DNA from: Halocaridina rubra
Lineage: Eukaryota; Arthropoda; Malacostraca; Decapoda; Atyidae
Assembly: GCA_037179515.1 (NCBI GenBank)
Contig: JAXCGZ010000114.1
Coordinates: forward strand, 67,501-131,500
DNA length: 64,000 bases
Direction: 5' to 3'
The notes under the pieces are model-generated. The model ran no database searches. It was not told the DNA's origin and worked only from the letters and a program-made list of their open reading frames with translations. This document shows positions 1 to 17,271 of the stretch, piece by piece. The position numbers and the translations under genes were made by a program. Within the stretch, counting starts at the first letter, position 1, and every line of letters starts with the position of its first letter.

Positions 1-83
<83 letters not shown>
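1..83. repeat. (AT)n followed by (AAT)n microsatellite
   Basis: An uninterrupted AT dinucleotide run passes at about position 44 into an AAT trinucleotide run ending near 83. It enters from beyond the left edge, so its full length is unknown. The first divergent tRNA-like repeat unit follows directly. Confidence 0.98.
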
Positions 84-5448
<5,365 letters not shown>

Positions 5449-5689
5449 TATAAAAGGAAACATCAAATATATTATTGCCTTTGGTCAAGATTCGAAGCTA
5501 CAACATACTTGAAAATCCATCGGTGTGCATAAGGTGTTACAAAATGCATTACAAAAAGCATTAAGCAAAAGGAGACCTATAGGTAAGTGCTAGTGATAAG
5601 ATGAATAAAATCTACAGAATGTCTTTGTTCAATTTACTCTCCTTTCCCTGCCTTATTAGAGGCATATTTTTGCACTTATGTCAAAGTCA

Positions 5690-5815
5690 TGGTATAGTTG
5701 GTAGTATCTTATGCACAGTGATGGGTTGTCAAGTGTGTTGCAAGTATAAATCCTGGCTAGGGGCAAAAGGTTTCATGTTTTCGTATATGATAATGTGCCT
5801 ATTGGATTATTGTAA
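5690..5815 (+). repeat. Degenerate tRNA-like SINE remnant
   Basis: The segment has an A-box-like TGGTATAGTTGGTAG, a decayed T arm (aaatcctggctaggggcaaaa) and then catgttttcgtatatgataatgtgcc, which matches the region just after the tRNA-like head in the main array. It is an old, isolated copy of the 1-5 kb repeat family. Confidence 0.6.
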
Positions 5816-7542
5816 ATGAATATAACATGGATTTGAACTATTTGTATAGTCAAGCAACAAGTGAGTTTGAGAAAATTAAGTAAAATGATGACGGGCTTCT
5901 TACAGTACATGGGAGATTCATTCTCCAAAATAATTAGATTTAACTGAATTTACAGGGGTCAATTCATAGACTGCTTGAGGGACTCAATCCTTCTGAAGTC
6001 GGTAAATTCACCGATTCTAAATGCTGAGGCAAGGGAGGTGAGGAACATTGCTTTGCTTCGAAACTTGATGTGCAATGCCTTAGAGAAGAAGAACTTTACC
6101 TGAGAAAGGCCCTTCTACTAACCCTGGACCTGACATATATATGTTGCAGCCACTGCTTAGGTTTAACAGACTGCATTACAAGTAAAAATCATTGCAGTGG
6201 AAACTATTTGCTAAGAATAGAAATTTCAAAATTATAACCTCTGCTGGTGACCCTAATTAGATTCTTCTCTTGAATGAAGGCAGTAAAGCCTGATCAAGCA
6301 GTCTCATACTGTCTTGTTGTAGATTTCTTTGTGGCATTCAAGAGAAATGACACTACAATCCTAAAAAATTGATGACAAGGAATATTGCTAAGGAGCAAGC
6401 TGATGTTATTTGCTTTGCCTTATGCTTTATGTTGGGATATTCCAACTCTATGTCACAGGTTGCTCTCCTCCAGAATTCCATAAACCACGTTTGGTTGTGC
6501 CAACAAGATATATTCCGCGCTGCTCAAGCTATTGTTTACTGAAGTCTCCAAAACCCTTTGAAAGCTGGCTCATTGATAAAAATGTATATCAGTTTCCAGT
6601 GATTCCAATCTATCCAGAATTCACTTACAGGTACTGCATTCTGGTCTCTGATCAGTGAGACATACTGGCACAATTTATAATATACTGCTGTGGCTGTTAC
6701 ATCCACCTGGAGGTATTGAATCAATTCCCTGACTGTAGGAATATATGGTACAGTGACCACTCTGACAAATGCAGCTTTGGCAAAACGTACCATCTGCAAT
6801 GATGATTTCAGCGCCTTCAACATGACATACTTAAACCGTGATTCTTCCTCAACTGTATGCCTGATATTAGTACCTATTGGATGTGGGCACATGATATTGT
6901 TGAACATCCACATTTTATGCATTGGATGTCAGTCATGTTGTCAGTGTGGAAACATACATGGAAGTTCATCTCTGCTTTAATGTATTTCAAAGCTATTTAG
7001 TTTGCTGTCAATTCCTCTACATGTATATAACAGTGATTTAGATATGCCAACAAAGCTCAGGCTCCCTCCTTACCGTTGGATATGTCATTCCCTCCTTACC
7101 ATTGGATTTGTCGAATCCTGCACTTTTTTTTTTTAATTTCTATGATGTTCAAAAAGTGGGGAAGGACAAATGGGAACTTGCCTGTGAAAAGTTTCTGAAG
7201 CCTCCCATTTCACCAGGGAGTGCTTTAGCTTCCTGATTTACCCACCTGCTTGTCTCAAAGTCCTTTCTTTGCCAACTGCACAAGGAACCTGTTCATATAT
7301 GTTAGAGATGTTTTCAGGATGAGGTCAATTATAGATGCCAATTGGAGTTTCCTTTTACTTGTGTGTTTCTTGCTTCCATGTGAAAAAAATTTAATGCTGC
7401 TTCAAGCCAGGAAAACTAACTGCATTTCAGTATTGAAAAGACTCCAACTAACACCCAGCCATTCAAAGTCATTGGCAGATGACTTGACTTCTAAAGGTTT
7501 ATCAGGAATTCTATTTCCTAATTACATCCACAAAAATCTTTT
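5816..7542. other. No recognisable gene
   Basis: AT-rich sequence without a convincing element. A 128-codon minus-strand open frame (6536-6922) and a 110-codon plus frame (7250-7582) exist. Neither shows a motif I recognise or clear splice context. The sequence has the look of decayed mobile DNA, but I cannot name a family. Confidence 0.5.
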
Positions 7543-8001
7543 TGTGGTGGTGAAAATTAGCGTAATTATAGTTAGATATTAGATATTTACTGTGATTTTG
7601 GTTTCTTTAATGCCTTTGTTTTTGTTTCACCGAGTTTGGGCAGTATAATCTGACGCTATGTTTATAAGCTAGAGTTGTAACCATGAGTGGTGTGGGGGTA
7701 GTGTGGTGATGGAATGGGGGGGTAGTGCTTAGAGGGTCATGCATCAAGATGTTGACGGGAGCTAGAAGAGAAACAGGGGAGATATGGAAGTCATGTTGAA
7801 TTTTTGTTCACTACTTTCTTGGTTTGTGTTGGCTCATATGGTTACTGAGATTTTTTTTTTTTTTTTTTTGTTCAGCGTGGACTTCTTTGCACAGTGATTT
7901 GTATATTTTATCTTTCTGGACTAGTTTTCAGGGTGAATAGTAAATTTACTGTCTGTTGTTTATTTTTTCAACTCACACGCTATCTAGGCAATTGAATGTC
8001 A
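7543..8001 (+). repeat. 5' LTR of the 7.5-12 kb element
   Basis: It aligns by eye with 11547-~11965. Shared blocks include ttttggtttctt, caccgagttt, ataatctg, accatgagtggtgtgg, gtgcatcaag (5' copy: catgcatcaag), ttgaatttttgt, cagtgatttg and cagggtgaatag. This copy carries a poly(T) expansion at about 7850-7870 that the 3' LTR lacks. Starts with TG; the right boundary is uncertain by 10-20 bp. Confidence 0.75.
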
Positions 8002-8499
8002 TGGCGGCAAAGGATAAATTTCATGTCGAGATACTTGTTGCATGGTTATAGAAGGCGAAATTAGTGTCAAATTTGTTTTAAAGCTTTGGCTAGCTCTATA
8101 CCCTTGTTTCTGGAAGGAGATCCATTAGCACAGTTTCTGGAGGGAAAGGTATCAATCAGATGTTAATAAGATCAAAAGTAGACTGAAAGATGCCTTTAAC
8201 ATTTTTGTTTAAAAGTGTGCAATGATTAGGGGAAAAAGAAGACGTATTTGCTAGTGAAAAAAGGTTAGCTGGGTGACTGAAGAAAGTTTGGAGGGAGCTG
8301 TAAAGTTAGGGCTTGTGACTGGATTCCCGGACCAAATATCAAAGGAATTACAAAAGATAAAGGATATTTAATCAGTGGGTATGGACGATTTATTAACAAG
8401 ACCTAGAGTCTTGACAAAAGTAGGAAGAAAATAGGTGGCAGTGGTAGCTAGTAAAGGATTGACTGCAGTGGAAAATCGGCAGACCCACGACACCAGCAT

Positions 8500-8995
8500 C
8501 ATATGCTGAGTGTCAGAAAGGAAGAGACACGTGGGTTCAGGGGCCAACGTTTCATGTGAGGAGGCCCACACATGGCAAGGAAATGTAAGGAGCCAAAGCC
8601 AGACATCATCTGCTACCAATGTGGAAAACCAGAGCATATATCTAACCGCTGTAATCAGGGAAATGACCAAAGAGGCTATTACTCCAGAGGCTACCCCTCG
8701 GTTCAGTAAAGACACATCCAAATATTTTGGCAGTGGTTTAGGTTTTGGTAGGTGGAAGAAAGGCAAGGGTCTTAGTGGATTCCAACTGTTCAACCGCTGT
8801 TATGACCAATCAAGTGGATGGAAAATGCTATGAGAGAGAAAAAAGGAGTTTTGTGACCATTGATGGAAGAGAAATTAGGTTTGAAGATACCCGAAAAGTG
8901 GAGTTAATAGTGCAGGGCATACGATTATGAGTTAGGGCTATTGTTTTTAATACAATTATTGATGGCATTGAGGTAGTACTGGAGCTGGATTGATC
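8500..8995 (+). pseudogene. gag zinc knuckle and aspartic protease remnants
   Basis: At 8611-8652 a CCHC zinc knuckle reads CYQCGKPEHISNRC, the nucleic-acid-binding signature of retroelement Gag proteins. From about 8755 a protease-like stretch follows: VLVDSNCSTAVMT, where the family's usual active site is D-S/T-G, so the Gly position is Asn here, then a SFVTIDGREI segment and EVVLELD. Several stops and frame changes lie between knuckle and protease, so no functional product is expected. The motif order Gag then PR supports the Gypsy-type reading. Confidence 0.7.
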
Positions 8996-9089
8996 AGTCT
9001 GTTTGGTGAAGTGACATTTATTAATGGAAAAGTGACGGCTGGGTAGAGTGAAGGATGCTCAAGCATTGAGAGGGAGGAGGCTCAATTCA

Positions 9090-10575
9090 CAATGGCAGTG
9101 GGAAAAGATAAGGGAAATGGCAAGGCAATTGGGGCTGTTGAAAAAAAGTTGGCTTGGGTGGAAGAGGATAGCCTCGGCAAGCAGGACTACGCATGAAGGA
9201 TCCCTGTTCACTTGAGGACAAGAATTTTGTTGTAGCATTTAATGTTAAAACTGGGTGATAGAGTGATTTTTGAATGGAAGTGAAAGAAGACTCCAACAAT
9301 GAGGTAAAGTAGTAGATTGATGAGGGTATCTTAATGCCTTGGGGGAGGAGGTGGAGAGCGAAGTGTTGCTGTATTGGCAGTAGTTCAGCCAACAAAAGAT
9401 AAGTTTTGACCTTCGTTGGATTTCCGTGAGCTTAATATATATGCGAGGTGCCATACTGGTGATGATTTACTGATGTATATGGTGAAACAATTAGGGTATG
9501 ACGGCATATGATTAGGGCCTCACCTCTTGTAGATTTAAAGTCAGCCAATATTCAAGTCCATGTAGCAGAGAAGTTATTGGAAGTACCAGCTAGTGAAATA
9601 TGGAAAGAAAACCTACTGCTTAACAAGGCTGGATTTTGTTTCATGTTCTGCAACCGACTTATTACAATGATCCTCAAAACAATCTTGAGGAAAGAGGAAG
9701 TGATAAAGGGAGCTATAAATTCATATATTGATGACATATTGGTGGACTAAACTGAGGTAACATCATCTGAAGTAGTCTAGAATTTGACCAGGTTTGGGAT
9801 TATTACTAAGCAATCAGAATAAATGGATGGAGAGATTGTTGTCCTAAAATTGAAGAGAGATGGAAAAGGTGAACTTATTTTCAGAGGAGGTTACGAGATT
9901 TCAGAAATGAATTAGAAATTGAGTAGGAGAGAGATTTTCTCTGAGTTTGCAAAGTTATTGGACTATTATCCTCTTGCGAGATGGCTTTGGGTAGCTTTCA
10001 GTTACGTAAAAAAAATAAGCAGAAGATATTAGATGGAAGGATGAAGTCGAAAGGGAAACAGGGATGATGATTTGAGATGTTGTGGAAAGAGTAAAAAGTG
10101 AAGATCCGGTAACAGGAAGGTGGTATGCTCCAAAATCAGAGAGGGGGGGGGGTTGCATGGTGTGATGCAAGTAGTATAACGACGGATTTGATGTTAGAAA
10201 TGGGTTGCTTTGTAGTCGAGGATGGCTGAGGGAGGGAGATACTACAATCACATTAATGTGTCAGAGCTGAATGCTGTGTTGAAAGGAGTTAATTTAGCTT
10301 TAAAGTGGGACTTGCGAGGGGTTCATATTAGAACTGCTTCACCTACAGTGTTGGGCTGAGTCAACTCCATTTTGACCGCTGAGAATACAGTCCATACAAA
10401 TGGAGCTATTGAGATCATTGTAAAACACCTCCTTTGGATGTTGAGGGAATTGATCGATGAGGTTGGGTTGCAGGTGAGTTTAGTCTTTGCTCCATCAGGA
10501 CAGAACAAGGCAGATGTCCTAACCAGAGAAAAAAAGACTTGGCTTGGGATAACTGAGAAAAGGAAGAATATGAAG
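9090..10575 (+). pseudogene. Reverse transcriptase and RNase H remnants
   Basis: The RT palm is recognisable from SYIDDILVD with the catalytic YIDD at 9724-9735, preceded by a KAGFCFMFCNRL segment. From about 10250 an RNase H-like region reads VSELNAVLKGVNLALKW, then VHIRTASPTVLGW, and near 10490 APSGQNKADVLTRE, a typical end of the retroelement RNase H domain. In the second motif the usual catalytic Asp is Ala. Stops and shifts break the frame repeatedly, and the polymerase would not be made. Confidence 0.7.
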
Positions 10576-10589
10576 GCTGAAATATGTTG

Positions 10590-11515
10590 CATGGGATCTC
10601 CAAGTTTGAGGGAGTTGCATCAAATGCACCACATGGGAGTTGATAGGACACTGCTTGTTACTCGAAAAACAGATCCTACAGGGACGAGGGATAAAGTTCA
10701 GCAAATGGTAACCAGCTACATCCCGTGTCAGTCAGTAGGCTTTGCACCAAGATCACATCAGACGGAGAGTGGAGAATGATTGGAAAAGATTGACAATTTA
10801 TGTGACTCATTATCAGAAAGGAAGTTATTTGTGGTCCTGGTCAATTTGCAATCTGTGGTGTATTTAGGGTGGAGAATTCTGAGGATTTTGCGACAGTGTT
10901 AAACAAGGTTTATCGAGAGACGAGGTCCACTATATGAGGTATTGACAAATAACACCACTACTTTTTGATCACAGGCTGTGAAGTACATGTTGGATGAATG
11001 GAGTTAATTTCCCTTTTTCAAAAGCAGCTTATAGACAGAGTGGAAATGAAATTGTGAAGAAACATCATCAAACCAATAAAGCAATGCCAGAAAGGGCTCT
11101 TGTAACACCTGCAGAAGCAGTATTTTGGTATAATGTCACCAGGTCTGGACAGGATGAGAAAACAATGTCTCAAAGAGCTGTATTCTCATATGAAGGGCGA
11201 CACTGAGAGTAGTGTCAATGGTTGTTGGGAAAGAGAAGAAAGGGGTTGTGTCTCTGCAAATGGGAGATGAGGTTTGGGTGAAGCCTCCTGATGGGAAATT
11301 CACATCTCAGTGATGAAGAAAGATTGGTATGGATATGCATTCCCAGAATAATATTTCTGTCAATGGAATGTTTTGACACATCTTGGATATGCGACTGGTG
11401 GTCAACAGTGAAAAAAGTGAGGACAAGAAGACAGTTTGGTACCACTATAACGATTGCAATGAGAGGGCCGGGTGCCAGGGTGGATGAAAGATTATTTTGT
11501 GGGAGATTTCAGTGA
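10590..11515 (+). pseudogene. Integrase remnant
   Basis: A zinc-binding-type start (LHQMHHMGVDRTL, then a CQSV stretch) is followed by the core. YEVLTNNTTTF stands where integrases have a catalytic Asp, and SGNEIVKKHHQ where they have the catalytic Glu; here codon 11057-11059 is Lys. The continuing ALVTPAEAVFWYN and later DEVWVKPPD segments belong to the C-terminal part. With two of the acidic catalytic residues changed and internal stops, it is inactive. Confidence 0.72.
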
Positions 11516-11546
11516 TGAAGATTAGCCTGATCTATAAATCAAGGGG

Positions 11547-11965
11547 TGTAGGTGTAAATTAGCTTAGAGATTTCCTGTGTTTTTGGTTTCTTAAATGTTT
11601 TTGTCTGGTTTTGAATCACCGAGTTTCAGGTAGAATAATCTGTCACAGTGTTTTAAAGATAGAGTAATAACCATGAGTGGTGTGGAGGTGACGTGATGAT
11701 GGTAATGGGGGAGTAGCACTGAGAGTGTCGTGCATCAAGGCATTGGCAGGGGTCAAAGGAGAGACAGATGAGTAATTAGGATGTCGTTTTGAATTTTTGT
11801 CCACTACTTTTTAGATTGTTTTGGGTCATTTGGTTCCTCAGGATAGGGTTTTTCTTTCATAGTGGACTCCTTTCTACAGTGATTTGCATATCTTATTTTT
11901 CTGGAATAGCATCCAGGGTGAATAGTGAATTTATTTTTTATTTACTGTTGCAATACTATATGGTG
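11547..11965 (+). repeat. 3' LTR of the 7.5-12 kb element
   Basis: Direct repeat of 7543-8001, preceded by a short purine run. It begins TGTAGGTGTAAATTAGC against TGTGGTGGTGAAAATTAGC in the 5' copy. The right end near 11960 is set only by loss of similarity. Confidence 0.72.

Positions 11966-12585
<620 letters not shown>

Positions 12586-12666
<81 letters not shown>
12586..12666. repeat. (GA)n microsatellite
   Basis: About 80 bp of GA dinucleotide, with flanks related to those of the 13615-13723 tract. Confidence 0.97.
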
Positions 12667-12672
<6 letters not shown>

Positions 12673-12885
12673 CGAGAAATGAAAACCTGCCAATACAAGG
12701 GTGTGCTTGCACAGAATGTAACATTTATTTATAATTCGTACTTTTTAAGTATCACAAAATTTCACAATATATAATTATAAATTGGTTGCTGCATACTCGT
12801 AAGTAATAGGGAAATGAGTAGGTGGTATAAAGGTGTAAAGAAATAAAATAACCAACACCTATTGCCACTATTTCACTTTTCAGTT

Positions 12886-13495
12886 ACTTAAAATCTATAA
12901 ACATCTTATCCGTCTCTGCTTAGAATACCTTTCTCACATATGGGGTGCTTCTTCTAAGGCAGTCAGACTCATCAGTGGCCTTTCTCTTACTTTTGTCCAG
13001 ATTCTCTTTCTTCACCGTAAGGTATCATTCTTTTCTCTTTTATATCATTACTACTGCCAACCCTGCTCTAATAAGCTGATTCTTTGCATCCCTACCCCGC
13101 TGCCAAGGTCAGTTAACACTCGCCTAGCGGCCTCGTCTCACAGATACTGTATGGAGATTTGTAGCTCTTGGATTGGTAGATGCAGATACTACTTTTTCCC
13201 ATCCACCTCCAGACTATGAAGCTCTCTTCCTCCTTCTGTCTTTCCTAATTCTTATGACCAATCTTCTTTCAAAAGCTGATCTATTGTCATCTCAGGGTCT
13301 AATTCTGTCATATTAATAGGACATCATTTCTTCTACTATTCTTTGAATCTGTCCTTTCCCTGTTATTTATCATTCCCTTATTTTTACCTTGTCTTTTTTC
13401 TTCGTCTCAGTGTTTTATTGGTGCCCAGAACTCATGAAGGCAGTTTTCTGGGCTGTTCCGGTGTCACGCTCACAATAAAGAAACTTATGAAAAAT
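12886..13495 (+). mobile_element. Family B (jockey-like) LINE, 3' fragment
   Basis: Read on the plus strand, this encodes the C-terminal tail of a LINE ORF2: EYLSHIWGASSKAVRL, a FSLLYHYYC stretch, AASSHRYCMEICSSW and FPSTSRLWSSLPPSVFP. It then has a 3' UTR containing ggtgcccagaactcatga and a final ggtgtcacgctcacaataaag. The same blocks occur in minus orientation at 14.5, 18.6, 35.1 and 37.3 kb, which defines the family. It is truncated at the 5' side and lacks the RT catalytic core. The jockey label is inferred from the RT seen in the longest copy at 37.3-38.5 kb. Confidence 0.75.
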
Positions 13496-13612
13496 CGATT
13501 TACTCTTTTTAATTCTTATTCAAATTCTACATCATATGCATAGAAACAAAAGCATAACAATAACTTATTAAAGTAAACAGTGAAATAGAGAAAGCTTCAA
13601 TGTGTGTGTGAA

Positions 13613-14548
<936 letters not shown>

Positions 14549-15317
14549 TTTTTTTTTTATGAGTGTGACACCAGGACAGGTAAGAATATTATCCTCTTCA
14601 ATAAGCGCACCGGCTCGAAAGAAACATTAAAATGAAGAAGAAGTAAAGGTTAACGACAAGGCAGAGATGAAGTAATGATACACAATAGGAAAAGTACAGG
14701 TTGAAAGAATAATCCAAGTATTGAGGACCCAGAGATATGGTAGGATTAGGGTCTGAGATGATGATAGATCCCCTTTTTGAAGAAAAATAGTTTAAAATAA
14801 TTGGGTGAGACAGAAGGAGGAAGAGTTCCAGAGTCTGGAGGTAGAAGGGAAGAAGCAGTCACTGCATCAGCCAATCCGCGAGCCACAAATCTTCACATTT
14901 TACCTGTGAGACGAGGCCGCTTGGTGAGTGTTACACAGCCTCAGCAGTTGGTGAGGGATGCAACTTGCCAACTCATCAGAGCAGCGATGAAAGTTGTAGC
15001 GATAGAAAAGAGAGAGGGATGACACCTTATGGTGAAGAGAAAGAAAATCCAGTTTAAATGTAAGAGAAGGGTCATTAATGAGTCTGACTGCATTAGATTC
15101 AACCCTATCAAGGAGATATGTATATGAAGAAGCACTCCAGCTCTACGAGCAGTATTTTAAGCAGGGACAGATAAGACCTCTATAGATTTTAAGTAACTGT
15201 AAAGAGGAAAAATAATGATGAAAACGAAAAGAACCCCCATGTTTTGGATGCAGATTTAGAAATTTTAATTATGTGATTCATCCAATACAAGTTAGAGGCT
15301 ATTTGTATTCCTATTAT
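14549..15317 (-). mobile_element. Family B LINE fragment, 5'-truncated, poly(A) end at left
   Basis: On the minus strand the element ends in poly(A) (the T run at 14549-14558), preceded by the family's 3' UTR end (ggtgtcacactcat in sense). Upstream lies the ORF2 tail with the HHXVSSLFSIA-type region and then IASNLYWMNHIIKISKSASK. It stops at 15317 where family A sequence begins, so it has inserted into, or replaced part of, a family A copy. Many frame breaks. Confidence 0.75.
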
Positions 15318-15651
15318 GAAGGATTCCAAGTGAAGAGAGATATGTTTCCTTAGTAGTTTCTCCATACCATTGCAGTCTATGCTGGTTAAGGAAACAGGTC
15401 TATAGTCCCTCCTTTTCATTGAAGATAGGTATCACGTTCATTAATTTCCAGCATCTTAGAGTCTCCTCATATTCCAGCAACTTTTCATATCTGATAGTGC
15501 TGCTGATATTGATTTAGCACATTTCTTAAGTACATAAGGGGCTATATTATCACAACCTTTAGCTTTATGGACATCTAAGCTCATAAGCGCTTTGCATATC
15601 TTTGTAGCTGCAAAGATGATGTTCTCTAATACCGGCCCATGAGTTCCTATC
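15318..15651 (-). mobile_element. Family A (CR1-like) LINE fragment, unit 0 of the 1.6-kb repeat
   Basis: Minus-strand ORF2 segment between endonuclease and RT: a GPVLEN-type start, LDVHKAKGCDNIAP, then LTSIDCNGMEKLLRKHISL. Its right border (after gagttcctatc) is exactly the border shared by the next two units. Its left part is missing, cut at the family B fragment. Confidence 0.78.
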
Positions 15652-17271
15652 GTGTGTAATTACATAATTGTAATAACCTAATTGTGTTTACGGGAAACAG
15701 CCCCAAGCTCGTAACTTCCTGTTTCCTAATCAATTCCATTTTTTTTTTTTGCACTTAGTGATACTTACCATACTTGTCCTTAAAGCTATGGATTGACTTA
15801 GCATTAACAACCTCCTCACTTGGCGAATTCCAATTTTCAGCTACTTTTACACTAAAAAGGTACTTCCTTCCATCCTGCAAAGAAACTTTCTTATGAAGCT
15901 TCAACCTATGCCCTCTAGTTCTAGTGCCAGCCATATCAAAATATCGATCCTTATCAGCTCTGTCATACCCATGAAGGAATTAAAAACTGTCTCCATATAC
16001 CCCTCAAAATTGTAGTTTTAAATGATAGTAAGTCTAATTCCCTCAGCCTCTCATCATAACTGAGATTGCGTATATCTGGTACCAGTTTTGTTGCATGTCT
16101 TTGAACTTTTTCCAGCTTAACTACGTGCTTTTTCAAGTGTGGATTCCAAAATGGGGCTTCATATTCAAGCTTTGGCCTCACTTAGGTTACATAGATATTT
16201 CTGAACATTTCCTTGTCCATGTGCCTGAAGGCTACCCTTACATTTGCTAAGAAAACATATGCTGCCCTTACTATGCCTTATATATGCATTTCTTGATACA
16301 AATCGGCCAGTATCTTTACTCGTATATCTCTCTCATTCTGTCTTTTGAAGATTTACTCCTATCACTGAGTAGTCAAGCTTAGGCCTTCTTGCACTTGAAC
16401 CCATTTTTATTACCTTACATTTTAAAGTATTGAATTTTATTAACTACTTTGCTGACCACTCATGCAGATTATTTAGGGTTTAATGAAGTTCTCTACCATT
16501 GCTCTCGTTTCTTACTTTCTTCACAATCTTTTCATCATCTGCAAGCATATTCATGAATGAATTTACAGACTCTGCTAGGTCATTTACATATACAATGAAC
16601 AAAAGTGGCCCTAAAACTGAACCCTGTTGAACTTCACTACTAACTCTTCTCCACTCAAACTCTGAGTGTCTTACCGTAATTTTCTGTTCCCATCCTTCTA
16701 AGAAAATTTATATCCATTTCAAGACATTTCCACCTATTCTCCCCATTGCTTGCAGTTTTTTATAAGTCTCCCTTGTGGAACTATGTCAAATGCTTTCCCA
16801 AAGCCTAGGAATATGTAATCTGCCCAGCACTCTTTTCCTGTAAGATTTGGCTTACCTCATCTTAAAATTCTAATAAGTTTGTTACTGTTGATATATCTTC
16901 TCTTAGCTATGCTATCTCACTGAAAAAAAAAGTTAAAGGATTCCAAGTGAAGAGAGATATGCTTCCTTAGTAGTTTCTCCATAACATTGCAAACTATGCT
17001 GGTCAAGGAAACAGGTCTATAGTCCCTCCTTCCATTTTTTTAATATAGGTACCATATTTGCTTGCTTCCAGCATCTTGGAATCTCCCCATATTTCAGTGA
17101 CTTTTAAAATATGATGCTTATTGCCGCTGATATTACTTTAGCACATTTCTTAAGTACATAAGGGGTTATATTATCATGACCTATAACTTTATTGGCATCT
17201 AACTACATCAGCGCTTTTCATGCCTCTGTGGCTGAAAAGATGTTCTCTAATACAAGCCCATGAGCTCCTAT
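15652..17271 (-). mobile_element. Family A LINE fragment, unit 1 (~1.62 kb)
   Basis: A 3' tail (sense strand ends in two diverged ATTAGGTAATCACA-like repeats and ACACA) begins at 15652. The sense sequence reads back through the C-terminal ORF2 region (MRPKLEYEAPFWNPHLKKHV; RHATKLVPDIRNLSYDERL), the RT palm and the motif preceding it, ending at the same GPVLE border as unit 0. Multiple stops and indels. The RT catalytic block is diverged (an aaagattttcatcatctgcaag remnant near 16525-16545). Confidence 0.78.

Larger units (their letters stand above)
7543..11965 (+). mobile_element. Degenerate LTR retrotransposon (Gypsy-like), ~4.4 kb
   Basis: Two direct repeats about 4.0 kb apart (7543-~8001 and 11547-~11965) enclose, in order, a CCHC zinc knuckle, an aspartic-protease remnant, an RT remnant with YIDD, an RNase H-like region and an integrase remnant. 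The order PR-RT-RNase H-INT fits Ty3/Gypsy. A purine tract (aagggg, 11541-11546) lies just before the 3' LTR, and a possible primer-binding site (TGGCGGCAAAGG) begins near 8002. Coding frames are broken by many stops and shifts. LTRs differ at many sites, so insertion is old. Exact LTR ends and a target-site duplication could not be fixed. Confidence 0.82.

Noticed and set aside
6536..6922. 128-codon minus-strand open frame as a gene
   Set aside because: No recognised motif, no splice sites that extend it, and AT-rich decayed surroundings. Left as unrecognised sequence.
8510..8833. 107-codon plus-strand frame near the zinc knuckle
   Set aside because: The CCHC motif lies in another frame at 8611-8652. 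The open frame is a shadow.
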